A DNA stretch of 64,000 nucleotides, from positions 516,001 through 580,000 of the forward strand of contig OX419345.1 in the NCBI GenBank assembly GCA_948470475.1, given 5' to 3'. This DNA comes from Galaxea fascicularis (lineage: Eukaryota > Cnidaria > Anthozoa > Scleractinia > Euphylliidae). Of this stretch, positions 42,101 through 53,009 are shown in pieces. The position numbers and the translations under genes were made by a program. The notes beneath the pieces are model-generated. The model made no database searches. It was given only the letters and a program-made list of their open reading frames with translations, and was not told where the DNA came from. Positions within the stretch are counted from its first letter, which is position 1. Every line of letters begins with the position of its first letter.

Positions 42101-45100
42101 TATGGGTCGTGTGTAGGGTATACAGTGGAAAAGGAGCTACGCTATTCTTTCCGTTGATAAAACCAGATTATCGTGAACAAGGGTTGTGAGGTGGGACCCA
42201 CGGCTTATCGTCCTTATCCGAGAAGACTAGAAAGTCTAAACCATGTGGAGGTGTCATTACAAGGCAGCACTTTCTCCTAAGTTATTTAAAGACCGTGAAT
42301 GTTGGCCCGGCCGGGGTTTGAACTTGCCAACCGGTCGGCTGTAACCATGTACAATGATGAACTTATGCCATTCCCCGGGCTTGCAGTTTCTGAGTTTGCA
42401 ATGTTGATCCGGCTCTACTTGTCCCGTTTTGGTACTGCTGTAAGCAGCAATAAAGATAATACTTAAACTAAATGATCCAGGTCATTGTTGTAGTGTGAGA
42501 TTACTGAGCTCGAGCTTGCTTGCTGCTCATAGCTGCAGCGATAAACCGTAAAACTGAAAACTTAACAAAAGGAAATTTGCAGGTCAACCATGTTTCTCTA
42601 AATTTCTACAGGAGAACCCGTCGTTGGACGTATTCCCGAAGCCAAACCATTCGTTTAAAAAGGACTACAAACTAGAGTGTATCGACCCTAAACACCCATC
42701 CTACCTCTGTGTCTGCACCATAGTAAAGGTGAAGGGAGCGCGGCTCAGAATGCACTTTGATGGCTGGTCTGAAAGCTATGACTTCTGGACAAACTGGGAT
42801 TCACCCTTCATCTTCCCGATGGGCTGGTGTGACAAGAACGGACAGGTCTTACATCCACCGAGAAGTGAGTTCATTTAAGTCGCAGTTTCCCTTGGGTTCC
42901 CTCTCGCCCCAAACGTCTGAGACCGCAAACCTTGATCTGTCATACGAATGCACGCGGTGTTCCAGCTAAAGAGAAAGAAAACAGTTTCTAGACCTTGGTA
43001 GGATTGAAACTCATGACCTCAGGATTAATCAGAGCCGAGGACAAACAGAAACGTTACGCAGCGACCGGAAGAACGGAAAAATTGCCTTAATATGTTTTCC
43101 AGAGCCGAGTTGTTCGAACCCCGGTTATCACTAGTCGTGGGTCTACTATGATCAAATTCGACGGGTTTCCTTAGTAGTTAACCCGAACAAGCGGTAATCG
43201 AGCTGCGAACAACTCGACCCTGCAGCACAAAAAAGTCTGTCCTCTGCTATAGACTGAGCGAAAGGGTGTGTGGCATTAGCGGTTATATGAGTTAATAGGT
43301 TATTGTTCTCTCTTTTGAAAGGCTATACCAAGCAGGAGTTCAACTGGGAAAAGTATTTAAAGAAATGCAGTGCCAAAGCAGCTCCAGAACATCTCTTTAA
43401 AGAGGTAAGACGATTAAACAGCAGAGGGTCAATGCCGTCAAACATAAACGTGTCATTGCCAGCGTGTGTGTGTGTCAGCTTGAGCAGAGAGAAGTGTGAG
43501 TTGGTCAAGTCTCGCGTGTGCCTGTGTCAAGGAAACATCTCACTTTAGCTGTGTCTTTTTTTTTTTTTGGCATGACGGCGAAAACATATGTGAAACAGAA
43601 TTAGAATAAGCTTTTAATCAAAGTTTATCACAAATAAACTCGAATGCTGGCAAGTGTTGACAAAACCGCGACAGAAGTCTGTAGCAAGTTTAAGTTAAGA
43701 TTGACTTTATTCCATACCCGGACAGGTCTTGAAATTCAGATAGTTTCTGGTACTATTCCAACATTGAAGTCGAAACTTTCAATGTACTCTCCAGACTAAC
43801 CGCCGACCGGTTAGCTCAGTTGGTTGAGTTCCGGACTAACGTGCGGGAGGCCGAACCCTGGCTGTGACCACCCCTAGTGTTGGCCTGTTCTATTCAGTAA
43901 AAGTGGGGCTGACCTTGTTGGGACTTCGAGTCCGTACGTTAGTCCCTCATTTAGTGTCTCTTGTCATATTCACTAAATGGAAGCTACTATAAACTATAAA
44001 CAAGGGCGTCTGTTTACACGGGAAAGACAGACAAAAACTTAACCATTTTGTTATTTACTTATTTCCAGGTTCAAGCAAGAGGACACGGGTTTCAAGTCGG
44101 CATGAAGCTTGAAGCTGTAGATCGTAAGAACCCGGATCTGATCTGTGTTGCTACGGTAACGAATGTGATTGGCAACCATTTTCTCGTTCACTTTGACGAG
44201 TGGGATGACTCGTATGACTACTGGTGTCAGGATGACTGTCCTTATATCCACCCAGTGGGGTGGTGTGCGGAGAATGGCAAGAAACTCAACCCACCAAATG
44301 GTGAGTAATGAGTGAACCCCTGTAGAGTGGAAAACATCCATGTCATAACGGCTTTTGTACAGTAAATGTAGATTGTTCATTTGGAGGTGGTGTAGCGTAA
44401 GACTAGAGCCTCCTGCAATCGCGCACGGTCGTAAGGGACATTCGCGCACACGATCGTAGCAGCTGGCTACGGTGGTGTTGACCGCTGCTTTTGTCAGGTG
44501 AAGTCTAAGATGATATTTCGTCATGGCGGTCGCGGTGAAAAACTTAATAGGTTTCGAACAAAGACTTACGAGCATACCGTTCACATCGGAATACTAGCAA
44601 CTTGATTACCGCTGTTTCACAGTTTGAGTAAGCGAGAAGGTCTTGTGGTGTGTGCAAAGTGCCATGGGAGCTCCCGCGGTAAAAATTAAGGAACATGGAG
44701 CTTGATCTCTGTTTCTGCTACAGTAACCTTCAACCCCCTCCCCTTGTTTTCATCGTGTAGTTTCCTTTTATCCTGCTTGTTTTTCCTCTCCAGATGACGA
44801 GGTTTACACATTTCAGTGGGAGGCGTATCTGCGGAACACAGGGACGGTGGCTGCACCCCCGGATCTCTTCAAAAAGGTGAGGACACGAACCCACCAGAAA
44901 GAAGGAGTTGTTCGTTAGAAAAGAAAAGGAGAAATAATGATCAGGAAACATCCATTTACTTGCAAAACGGGACTGTGAAGGGATGAATGATGGTTAGATT
45001 CTGGAAACTTTGTTCTGAAATGAGGGAGCGTTTTCGCACCTGTTTTTCTGAACCAAGCGATCTATCCGGCTGACTGATTTATGTGAAATGATGTTCGTTT

Positions 45101-47970
45101 TCACGTAGCGGTAGACTTTTAAACGTGTGTATTAGTGATACCGATAGTTTGCTGAGGTATATTGCCTCACAGATTTGCCATTTTTCTTTTCTTTCTTCAA
45201 GCGTCCCAAGCCGAGTTTTAAGCCAGGAGAAAGACTGGAAGCTGTGGACAAAAGGAACCCGTCGCTGGTACGAGCGGCTCGTGTAGCGGCTTTAGACGAA
45301 TACAGAGTGAAGGTTCATTTCGATGGCTGGGATGATATCTACGATGATTGGTTTGATGCCGACTCTTGCGACCTTCACCCTGTGGGGTGGTGTGAGAAAA
45401 CAGGGCATCCCTTGGAGACCCCCCTCAGTAAGTAATTTTACCGTTCTTCGCTTTTCGCTCTTTTAAGCATGTTAACCCAAGATGAATCTCTTTCATACGC
45501 GAGTGCCGTTTGCGTTTATCTCAAAACGTTTTTCCTTAAACGCCACAACTTGACAGTCTTTCTTTTTTTATCCAAGATCTTGGAACGAAAACCAAAGTGA
45601 AGACTTGGGTTAACTTTGAAACACTCAAACGGAAGCGAGTTTTTCTCAGAGATCTGAGAAAAATAACCTACACAAACACTTGATAAGATCCAACGTTTCA
45701 CTGTCACAGATGTTTGCATTCACCTTATGAAGCTTTGTACTTAAAGCATTCAACGCGTTCTATTTTTTTCAGCTACGCGAGAGAAGATCTCGAGCGCTGC
45801 GTGTCCTACTCCAGGATGCAAGGGTATTGGTCACGTGAAGGGAGCTAAATACTCGACACACCACAGCACGTTCGGCTGTCCGTACTCACTGCAAAACCTG
45901 AACAAAGACTCGTGTCTTGTGGACCGCCTTTCCAATAACTCTATGACCGAGGAGTCTGACTGGTCTTACGCTTCCAAACAGAAATCTACCGGAGTCAAAG
46001 AAGTCAAACGTAAGATTTCAATCCCTTGCCTTGGTAGTGTGGTGTTTGTTTTGTAAATTTTATTGTTCTCTCTCCATTATAGCTGAAGTTCCTCCGAGTC
46101 CGATAGCAGAGGGCGTGTGTCCTACCCCAGGATGTGATGGTCTGGGACACGTGACAGGGCATTGGAAGACTCATTATACGTAAGTCATATCTCGTGCGGC
46201 GTTGCAAAGCGCGCGAGTCCCTCCCTTTGCGCGTCTCTTTAACTCAACACATCTTCCTCCACCGTCTGCTTCACAGGCTAGTAAACTTGCTGTGACAAGA
46301 TTAACGCTCTCAAAGATGGTAGCCCCAGTCCCACATGATCTTGATTATTACAGCGAACCAAATGCCCATATCTCATTCCCTGTTACCACAGAGGACACAT
46401 TTGGAGCCGCTCTTTTTCTTTGATCCACGCACGTGTCTTTTATCATTTCCCTCCTTGTAAACAAAACCATAGTTGAGGAATTCGGTAAAATCAACAAAGC
46501 TGAGTGGCTCCAGGCCGGCCGGTATCCAGAATATCTCGTTGATTTACTGGGTGCGATAACTACTTTACCAAATCCTTTTGCCTCGGTTGAGGGTACTATG
46601 CAGTCGAAATATCTTCAAGGGTTTGAAAGGAAGATTTGTCTATTTTGTACGGCTTGGTCAAATTTTGCGAACTTATCCTTACCTTAGACTTGACTGCCCT
46701 TTTTTTTACTCTAGTTTATCAGGTTGTCCAAATAACGAAGCAAACCAAGCGAAGATATATTCCAAACACTCATCCAAGTCCCCTGTGACTAAGAAGACCC
46801 CACACCTCTCCCCCACGTCCACCAGTCCTCCCTCGGCAAGCGGATCACTAAAAAGCCCTGTTGGTGGCAGTATCATATCCACACGGAGCTCAGCTAGGTA
46901 TGTAACCGGTTCAGTGAGCGTGTTTGATGTCAGCTGAAATGCGGTCACGGGGGAATTTTCGGATATTTTACTGTTCCTCTTGTTAAAATGTCGTGTCTTT
47001 ATAAAGATATTCCAAAACAACGTAGGTAGCAGTCCTCTTCGGGGATTTTTATGAAGTGTTTCTAGGTACTCTATGTCATGTTCGCCGCTATCGCTTCTTG
47101 TGTTAATTCTTCATTTGTGTCCTTTGCAGGAAGGGATTTGTAAAAGAAGAGAAACATCTAGGAAGTCATAACAAATGTGAGTTACTGTTTGCAGAGTAAA
47201 AACAAACCTGCATAACGCATTTGCAGGCGCCTCATTGCACAATCAATCATTTGTCGTGCTGTTGTTTGTTTTGACAGATGCTGACAAAGCAGTTCAACAC
47301 GTCACTCCTTTCTCCTTCCCATGGCCTTTAGGAAGTCAGTTTTCAATGATGGGTCTCACTGAACTCAAGGCCGCCATTAGTTTAGAAAACGACGGTGTGG
47401 CTTCCAGTGAAAGACAGCGAATGACAAAATGGACGGTTGATGACGTCATGAGCCACGTGAAAACATTAGGCTGTGCGGATCAGGCCAAGGTGTTCGGGGA
47501 ACAGGTAAATACTGCTCCATGGTTATCAAAACACATCTAATCTGCGATAGACAACAAAAACTTTAATTGTTGTATTACTCCCGGCAAGAAATGAAAATTT
47601 TCAGTGACGGTACGAAGTGCTTTCAAAGGACTGTAGTCGGTGATACACACGTTTCAGCAGCATCAGCCGAAGGTGGTTTCATTATCAAATAAACGCTGCA
47701 TGTCTGAGCCTTGCTTGAGTTTAATACACGTTAACCATTTTTTTTTACTAGCTGAGATTCAGATAACGTGGTTTGAGGTTCACTTATCTGTCCCAGATTG
47801 TATCTAAAAGTGTCGTGGTGAAAGCAGTTAAAACTTGACTTTCCACTGTTTCCTTTCAGCAAATTGACGGTGAAGCGTTTCTCCTGTTGACTCAGAATGA
47901 CATTGTCAATATACTCAAGATCAAGCTTGGACCAGCCCTCAAGATATTCAACACCATTCCAAAGCACTGA
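33370..47970 (+). CDS. L3MBTL: L(3)mbt-like Polycomb-group protein (L3MBTL)
   Basis: Eighteen in-phase exons: 33370-33517, 35578-35901, 38591-38677 (possible cassette), 38858-39028, 39815-40080, 40697-40838, 41402-41490, 42612-42864, 43322-43404, 44069-44300, 44794-44876, 45202-45427, 45773-46009, 46083-46179, 46715-46897, 47130-47176, 47278-47504 and 47860-47970. The product is 1001 residues, or 972 without the cassette. In order: an acidic N-terminus with DWKDGIATLPG and KLTEFGTLEI; an FCS finger (CCEVCGKYG, then FCGLSC, about 257-285); and MBT repeats 1-3 (about 385-703). MBT2 keeps the methyl-lysine pocket set (LEAVDRKNP, HFDEWDDSYDYW). Two C2HC fingers follow (CPTPGCKGIGHVKG; CPTPGCDGLGHVTG), then a C-terminal SAM domain (about 938-1001). 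The architecture equals human L3MBTL1/3/4, chromatin-compacting readers of mono- and dimethyl-lysine. The 5' UTR is split by an intron. Confidence 0.95.
35916..36101. mobile_element. MITE in L3MBTL intron
   Basis: The TIRs are TTAGTATATACCACACAAG and CTTGTGTGGTATATACTAA, perfect over 19 bp. It is 186 bp and non-coding, and lies only 15 bp after the donor of the exon ending at 35901. Confidence 0.75.
36477..36874. mobile_element. MITE with ~45-bp TIRs (TTA target)
   Basis: The 5' end is GGCCCGTTTCAAACGCCGTG and the 3' end is the near-complement CGTTTGAAACAGGCC. The similarity runs through GTCGTGCCGAACTAAATTC, about 45 bp. TTA flanks both ends, as in PIF/Harbinger-type insertions. Internal copies of GGCACGGC and GTAGCACGGC recur in both orientations, so it is a multi-hairpin element. 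Confidence 0.75.
39080..39112. repeat. AAT microsatellite
   Basis: A run of AAT trinucleotides in the L3MBTL intron following the exon ending at 39028. A TTA run of similar kind is at 33842-33868. Confidence 0.85.
39367..39595 (+). repeat. Minisatellite, four ~53-60 bp units
   Basis: Four units begin TTCC(T/G)TGTCTGTGA and continue CTGAAAG, GCG-GTTAACAC, CCCAACATTGTT. Unit starts are at about 39367, 39427, 39484 and 39537. It is inside an L3MBTL intron. Confidence 0.8.
41690..41850 (+). repeat. SINE 3' portion with (GATTT)n tail
   Basis: The body contains GTACTCCGGTTTTCCCCTCT and ACCAACGTTTGATT, and the tail is TTTGATTTGATTTGATTTGA. It shares the tail and body with the copies at 455 and 52585. 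It lies in the L3MBTL intron after the exon ending at 41490. Confidence 0.65.
41930..42115 (-). repeat. Dispersed repeat, copy 2
   Basis: Reverse-complement relative of the 28875-29080 repeat. It shares AAATTTAGTTTTATCAACGG, TGGTGCTGTGTCGG and a TTCGAGCGCCAGCCCAT variant. Confidence 0.55.
42180..42345 (-). repeat. Probable tRNA-derived repeat, minus strand
   Basis: Read on the minus strand there is a B-box-like GGCAAGTTCAAACCCCGGCC, followed by a body with GTGCTGCCTTGTAATGACAC. The A box is weak. It lies in an L3MBTL intron. Confidence 0.4.
43800..43990 (+). repeat. tRNA-derived SINE
   Basis: GACCGGTTAGCTCAGTTGGT is a tRNA 5' half with an A box, and GGCCGAACCCTGGC is a degenerate B box. A body of about 120 bp follows. 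It lies in the L3MBTL intron preceding the MBT2 exon. The anticodon arm is not intact, so it is not called a tRNA gene. Confidence 0.6.
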
Positions 47971-49908
47971 TAGTAGCTCCAACCGCCCCCACCCCCCTCA
48001 CCTCACCCCCCCCCCCCCCACCCCACACACACACACCACTCTCTCACAGCAATTCAAGTAGCCTTTTCGTATTCTACTCAGGAATTTTATATAGTCTTTG
48101 TGTAATGTACTGAACTCTAAAAGAGGGATGCGTTTTCGTAGCGATCTTCAGCCTGTTTTGCAGGAATCTCGATTCCATTCGTACTTCACTTTAATCTAAC
48201 GATTAATTCCAGAACGCTTTAACGCCACTGTGCGAAAACCATGACGTACCTTCAAATTACCGGTAGCAATAATAGGAATTTAAATTTAGAAAATGTGCGG
48301 GTTTAACTCTGGGATTGTAAGAATCTGCTTTTTTGTTGATTTGATTTAGTTATAACTTTTACATAGTAATAACTTTTACATAGTAATCAACATTTGAGTT
48401 TGATCACACCAGAAAGCAGTTGGTAGCCTTATTGCACTGGGGCCGGTTCCTGAAAGGTGTAATAACTCTATTCCAGGGATAAACGTGCCTTATTTAGTTA
48501 TTTATCCATGGAATAAGGCACATTTATCCCTAGAATAGAGTTATTACACCTTTCAGGAACCAGCGCCTGGAATATTGGAATTTAACTTCTCTTTTTAGCT
48601 TTGCATACAAATCGAAACCAAAGGAAACTTTTGTGATTTTTGTTCACACTTCAAAGTGTTTTGGTGAGGGCTGGTTATTAAAGGTATTGCCAACACCAGT
48701 TCCCTTGAAATTCCTCTATTTAACTACACTTTTGTGAGCGCAAATGCTGTTGTCATCATCGTCTTCGTCATTTTAACACAAGATGAATCTCGGAGGTCGT
48801 AGGTACCATAAATACTGGATCGAGTCAACCAGAGCTCACAGGGAAACTTACAACCATCTCACGAAGAGTATCGTTTTCACAGTGACTGGTCGGAACTCTG
48901 ATTGGTTCAGTCAAACACGTTTTCATAGTCAACACAGCGGAAAAAATGCAGAATAAACTAGATTTATATTTCTATAAGATTTCGTAATGACGCCTTAATG
49001 TAATCAGTACTGTCTGTATCTATTAGGTAGGATTATTTCTGAATTCTTAATCTCTTGGATTTTTCTGAGCAAACCATTAATCTAATTATTGTTGTAGCTG
49101 GGATTAATATGTACATATATTTTTATACGATTAATTTGAAAAGAAATAAAAAGAAGCAGAGGCTAAAATTAGCCTCGACCCGGGCCTACAAAATTAGTGT
49201 ATCTCTCATTTAGCGCTAAACAAAAAAGACACGAGGAAGTGCTTGTTACGTTGGGCGCATTTGTGCCTTTAGTGGTGTTCGAGTCTGTTTGCAGCAATAG
49301 AATACCTATCAACAAATATGCAATTGAAGCATCTTTTGCAGAAAAACCGGAAACGAACACATCTCTCCAAGATAGCCGACCTCCTGTACATTGATGCGTG
49401 GCAATATTACGCAAGTCACAGAGCCCATTCTTGGTCTCAAGTGTATGAGCCAGTGATTCCAATTTAAAAAAGTTCATGTAGACGCAGCTTCTCGTTTCAG
49501 AAAAGGTTCTTTTGCTAAAAATTCCAAAGGGCATCGCTAACGGGATGCTTTGAGTTTTTATTTGTGTTATTTGTTGAGATGTTTTTGCAACGCTGGGGCT
49601 TGAACACAAAGAACTTTTTGAAAGTCATGGGACAGCCTTAAGTGATCGTGTGTGCCCAAATTATTTACATTTTACTTCCTTTATTGATTATTAAATTAAT
49701 AACTTCATCTGCCAGCAGAAAGTTTCTTGTGGGAGTGCGAGTGAAGCATAGGATGTGTACGCTATTTTGAGCACTGTCTTGTCTCCCAGCGTTTCTCTTT
49801 ACACGACGTCTTTTGGTTAAAACTAACCATTACTGCTTCTCCGTTGCCACTCCTCTTGTTTACCTTGCATAGGTAAAGTTCCTTTTCTCCAGTTTGACAG
49901 CTGTCGCC
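47971..49908. other. Convergent intergenic region, L3MBTL / UBE3B
   Basis: It holds both 3' UTRs, a C-rich and CA-rich run (47985-48037), and the MITE at 48438-48568. A 146-codon minus-strand ORF (49609-49169) lies here but has no recognisable domain. Confidence 0.5.
48438..48568. mobile_element. Fold-back MITE
   Basis: The arms GGTTCCTGAAAGGTGTAATA and TATTACACCTTTCAGGAACC extend to about 50 bp each with few mismatches (CTATTCCAGGGATAAACGTG against CACATTTATCCCTAGAATAG). The central loop is short. The outer ends CTGGGGCC and GCGCCTGG also pair partly. Confidence 0.75.
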
Positions 49909-52704
49909 TCACGAGAGTTCAAACCCAGCGTTGGCGTTTATTGCATAACGTAGTTTTTCTCTGAGCGTACTTTTCTTTCTGTAGTTTGGAAGTTTGAGCA
50001 AATTAAAACACGTGGACGAGGTTGGCAATCTGCCAACAGGATCACGCCTCCGACCAATGCTGAAAAACCCGCGAAATACACTGCCAACCGTGTCACCCTC
50101 ATCCTGTGGCAAGAAAATAAAACTTGAGTTTTAAAGCAAGTAGCAAGTGACTCCACTAAACTCAAGCCATCTTTAGGTAAGATTCTTACCTCGTCGTCAT
50201 TGCATTCAACACAACGAATTGAGAATGGTGGTTCAAGATGCGCAAATCCCAACAGCGGAGGCTTGGAGCAACTTGTTACAAACTGTGATGACGAAGAAGA
50301 GAAAAAGATAAAACAAGTCCATAGCTACAGGCGATCTGTTTTTGCTGGCATCTTGGTCCATAGGCTTAATGTAACCTACTCTCTCGCCATAACATGTTCC
50401 TGGACAGTTGTGCAGGCGTAAGAAACATCTGAAACACGAGGCGAGAGAATAGACTACTCTCTTTCTCATTTGTTCTCACTCCACGGTAAGCAGTCTAAAG
50501 CGCGGCTAACCTTAACACAACAGGATAAAGGTCTCCTTGTGAAAGTACTTGAAACTAAACCAAAAATTTTCGCGTATTTCCCACGATGATTAATTCCTAA
50601 ACAGAACAACTGTTTAATAAATACCTTGAGGAACCTTGATTTCTCGTCTTCACTGAACTCTTTCTCAAGAACATCCCACAACCAATTAACTACTCTGTGG
50701 TTGCTATGGTAACCACCGTAATAACGTGTGTGGCATCTGAAGAGTTAAACAGCAAGGCGCACGAACTAAGATTATTTAAGAGGTAAAAACTTTGTAACGA
50801 TAAATTAACAATTATTGGATGAGGTTGAGCATGATAGCGATAATTATCAAGGCCAAAGTTTGTGTTATCTGCCGAAGCCGAAGGCTGAGGCGGATAACAC
50901 AAACTGAGGCCTTGATAATTATCGCTATCAAGCGAAAACCGAAACCAATAACTGTTTTATTATGCATATTCCTGAGCTGCACTGGCGACTCCGCCATAAC
51001 AAAACTGATCAAACTGCTGGTTAGTGTATTATTTGACGTCACTTCTGCATGCATAAAACTATTGTCTGTAGGTATGACGTCAATTCTACATATATAATAA
51101 CTATTGTCTGTAGGTATGACGTAAGAGAAACAGAGCTAGCAAAAATTAGCTGCGTGCTTATAGCCAATCAAAATCCAGCTGGTGACACCAATGTATAATA
51201 ATACTAGTTATGCGTTGCTTTCGAGTGGTATACCGTGGAATATCCCACTAGTGGCTTCATTTTTTTCTGCACAGAAAAAAAAATCAAGTCATGAGTGGGA
51301 TATTTCACGGTATACCATGGGAAAGAGCATTCCAATGCCATAAGACATGACTGTGTGATATTAATGCTACAGTACTGCAAGTTTGAGGCGGGAAAAACAT
51401 TCCGCAAAGCCAGTCGGGAATCCGAACCCGTTGGATACCGTAGAATACGCGACAGCTATCTCGGCTTCTCATTGGCTGTATCTTCTGAGGGTAAGATAAT
51501 ATATCTGACACAGCACTAATTTCAACACGGGATTTATTCCTCGCCTACCATCGTTTTTAAAACAGTTATATTTACTGAACAGAAAGAGCACTAGTCTGCA
51601 AAATAATACAGGACACAAAATATTCTTATTTTTCTCTGTGTACCCACGAAATTCTCATTATCCGAAGGTTACCGAAGATTTACGACCGACTGACGAGGGA
51701 AAACATCAAGCCCAAATGAGGTGACGTAATTTATCAAGAAACAAACGCTTGGAAGCAAGTGCTTTGACCATAACCCCTTACATATCGCTAAAATAGCATG
51801 CCCTTTCCATAGTTCAACCCTTTCACCATGGCATTTTATCGACTTTTGGATCACTTTACCTGAGATCACCGAGGTCCATAGCAGCACTGTCACCGGAAAT
51901 GAGCCTCTGGAGCTCAGGACCGGAAAACATTTGTAGCCAATCATGACGCACGATAGCTTTGAAACCCCGTATGAAGGCTGCTGTCTGTTCCCGGATCTGA
52001 ACACACATGCGGTAGTGCGCCATTAAATGGACGTAGCTGATTCTGTGAGAATCAATCAATCAGTCAATCAATAAGTCGGTCAGCCAGTTTCCATGAACGT
52101 GCGTTATGCATACAGGACGGAAGGGCATGTATCTACACTGCCACAATCTTATTTCCGCGACATAAGAGACTCAGAGCGCGAATATACATTTTGGTTAAAG
52201 AAATCGTGCCAACAGAATCGTTTCGGCGATATTTCATTCTATAACTTGGCAGAATCGAAAGTTGTTTTAGAGGAGGTAATCAGTTGAGCTGAGAGAAAGA
52301 AAGTTGGGCTGGTCTTTACGTCCAGTCACTCGTTTACTGTGTTTACAGATGATCTCTAACCACGGCCTTGTCTACCGGGTGTTGAAAAGAGTTGTACTTA
52401 CTTGTTGTCATTATTAACGTGAATTGCACTTCCCGCGGGCATCAATTGGTGGGTTACAACCTGGAAATGACAGAACTATTTTTAGTCATCTCTGGCATTT
52501 AGTTAAAAGGTAAAGGGAAAAGAAACTTTATTTATACACGGTTAAAATTTAAACTGAGCTGTAAGCTTGTGGGGCCATGTGGGTGAAATGTTGGTTTTGG
52601 GGGAAAGAGGAAAACCGGAGTACCTGGAGAAAAACCTATTGGAGCAAGGAAGAGAACCAACAAACTCAGTCCACATGAGACGCCGTATTGTCCCGTATTG
52701 GTGG

Positions 52705-52736
<32 letters not shown>

Positions 52737-52847
52737 ACTCCCCTTAGTTAGTCATTAGAGAGATTAGAGAGATTTAGCATCGCGTTTACGGCCAACGGCA
52801 AACGGCAAACGGCAGGCTGCTGTTTGTCATAAAACCAAGAAAAACTC

Positions 52848-52879
<32 letters not shown>

Positions 52880-52887
52880 GTTGCTCT

Positions 52888-52940
<53 letters not shown>

Positions 52941-52976
52941 CTTTTGGTAAACGGCAAATTTTAGCCTGGAGTTTGC

Positions 52977-53009
<33 letters not shown>

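Noticed and set aside
44051..44584. 177-codon minus-strand ORF
   Set aside because: It is antisense to the MBT2 exon of L3MBTL, whose plus-strand reading is clearly the conserved one.
49169..49609. 146-codon minus-strand ORF between L3MBTL and UBE3B
   Set aside because: No recognisable domain, no splice partners, atypical composition; treated as chance.
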